A stretch of 64,000 nucleotides of DNA, from positions 310,001 through 374,000 of the forward strand of contig NZ_KB891987.1 in NCBI RefSeq assembly GCF_000373625.1, given 5' to 3'. A program made the position numbers and the translations under genes. Positions 63,251-64,000 of the stretch are shown in pieces. This DNA is from Streptomyces sp. LaPpAH-108 (GTDB lineage Bacteria > Actinomycetota > Actinomycetes > Streptomycetales > Streptomycetaceae). Below the pieces are notes generated by a model, which worked only from the letters and a program-made list of their open reading frames with translations, was not told the DNA's origin and made no database searches. Numbering within the stretch: the stretch's first letter is position 1; every line of letters begins with the position of its first letter.

Positions 63251-64000
63251 ATGCCCCAGAACGCCACCCCGTCCGGCTCCACCGAGTCCACCGCCTTCCG
63301 CGCCGCGCTCGACGTCATCCGCGCCGTGGAGCCCCGTGTCGCCGACGCCATCGGCCAGGAGGTCCACGACCAGCGCGACATGCTCAAGCTGATCGCCTCC
63401 GAGAACTACGCCTCCCCGGCCACCCTCCTCGCGATGGGCAACTGGTTCAGCGACAAGTACGCCGAGGGCACCGTCGGCCGCCGCTTCTACGCGGGCTGCC
63501 GCAACGTCGACACCGTCGAGTCCCTCGCCGCCGAGCACGCCCGCGAACTCTTCGGCGCCCGGCACGCCTACGTCCAGCCGCACTCCGGCATCGACGCCAA
63601 CCTCGTCGCCTTCTGGGCCGTCCTCGCCGACCGCGTCGAGGTCCCCTTCCTGGAGAAGGCGGGCGTCCGCCAGATCAACGACCTCACCGAGGCCGACTGG
63701 GCCGAGCTGCGCCAGGCCTTCGGCAACCAGCGGATGCTCGGCATGTCCCTGGACGCGGGCGGCCACCTCACCCACGGCTTCCGCCCGAACATCTCCGGCA
63801 AGATGTTCGACCAGCGCTCCTACGGCACCGACCCGGCTACCGGCCTCATCGACTACGAGGCCCTGCGCGCCCAGGCCCGCGAGTTCCGCCCGCTGATCCT
63901 CGTCGCGGGCTACTCCGCCTACCCCCGCCTGGTGAACTTCCGGATCATGCGCGAGATCGCGGACGAGGTCGGCGCCACCCTCATGGTCGACATGGCCCAC
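63251..64000 (+). CDS. glyA: Serine hydroxymethyltransferase (3' end cut by window)
   Basis: 250 codons are visible to the window edge. The sequence [51 protein letters not shown] and [18 protein letters not shown] is characteristic of SHMT; the PLP Lys lies beyond the edge. The insert after [19 protein letters not shown] fits the longer (~480 aa) Streptomyces form. It makes glycine and 5,10-methylene-THF from serine. ATG 63251 with GGAGG four bases upstream. Confidence 0.95.
   Translation, partial: MPQNATPSGSTESTAFRAALDVIRAVEPRVADAIGQEVHDQRDMLKLIASENYASPATLLAMGNWFSDKYAEGTVGRRFYAGCRNVDTVESLAAEHARELFGARHAYVQPHSGIDANLVAFWAVLADRVEVPFLEKAGVRQINDLTEADWAELRQAFGNQRMLGMSLDAGGHLTHGFRPNISGKMFDQRSYGTDPATGLIDYEALRAQAREFRPLILVAGYSAYPRLVNFRIMREIADEVGATLMVDMAH

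Noticed and set aside
62410..63392. Several 120-325-aa ORFs between the ATP-grasp ligase and glyA
   Set aside because: Arg/Pro/Gly-rich frames on both strands at once, no ribosome sites, and overlap with the ZTP riboswitch.

Overview
The window is 64 kb of a high-GC actinobacterial chromosome and almost certainly Streptomyces. Nearly every codon ends in G or C, GTG starts and ATGA/GTGA overlaps are common, and the gene order (pcrA-type helicase, M23 peptidase, icmB-like gene, MoxR cassette, sucCD, purN-purH, folD, mdh, betaine genes, glyA) is that of the conserved chromosome core of Streptomyces. Both ends cut a gene: a PspC-domain gene at the left and glyA at the right.

Layout. 1-3043: PspC protein and a divergent PspC-histidine kinase/NarL response regulator pair. 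3081-8276: WYL regulator with divergent MFS exporter, an NlpC/P60 wall hydrolase with a structured leader, and two membrane proteins. 8484-14444: UvrD/PcrA helicase with a PafBC-type DNA-damage promoter, M23 peptidase, lipase, B12-binding mutase small subunit. 14454-22073: a stress or conflict cassette (DUF5691, a SWIM-family protein that appears to have lost its zinc finger, MoxR AAA ATPase, DUF5682, VWA protein) around a symmetric divergent PafBC-type promoter. 22149-24514: sucCD with a Crp-like site and terminator. 24563-33120: HTH-sigma-membrane fusion, membrane proteins, purN-purH, RDD protein, folD-DUF3017. 33648-39572: XRE/DUF2690 membrane protein, mdh, siderophore-interacting protein, MFS exporter and divergent LysR regulator.

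39719-43814 is the most unusual part. A 575-aa multi-pass membrane protein ends in a short motif (STFAVGSHA after an N/G-rich beta-like stretch). It is followed by a 41-aa ORF that is little more than this motif, then a 118-aa protein with the motif at its N-terminus and a helical domain behind it. The three motif copies lie exactly 128 bp apart, in three different reading frames. The layout resembles bacterial amyloid signalling (BASS/RHIM-like) effector-partner pairs. A fourth gene encodes a repeat-rich single-pass membrane protein.

43992-51214 is a complete choline-to-glycine-betaine locus: betaine aldehyde dehydrogenase, choline dehydrogenase, and an OpuA-type ABC importer with a fused double permease. 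51266-56968 is accessory: a tightly overlapping minus-strand operon (Cys-rich protein, small protein, frameshifted phosphotransferase, LDH/MDH-like protein, HPr-kinase-like protein) divergent from an XRE-TPR regulator and a SLOG-like protein. 56993-62398 holds a conserved hypothetical, an AhpD-like/MocR divergent pair, a hexanucleotide repeat tract, a DMT transporter, and a YgiB/YgiC-like lipoprotein and ATP-grasp ligase pair. The window closes with a ZTP riboswitch ahead of glyA, which links one-carbon supply to the purine and folate genes purN, purH and folD upstream.
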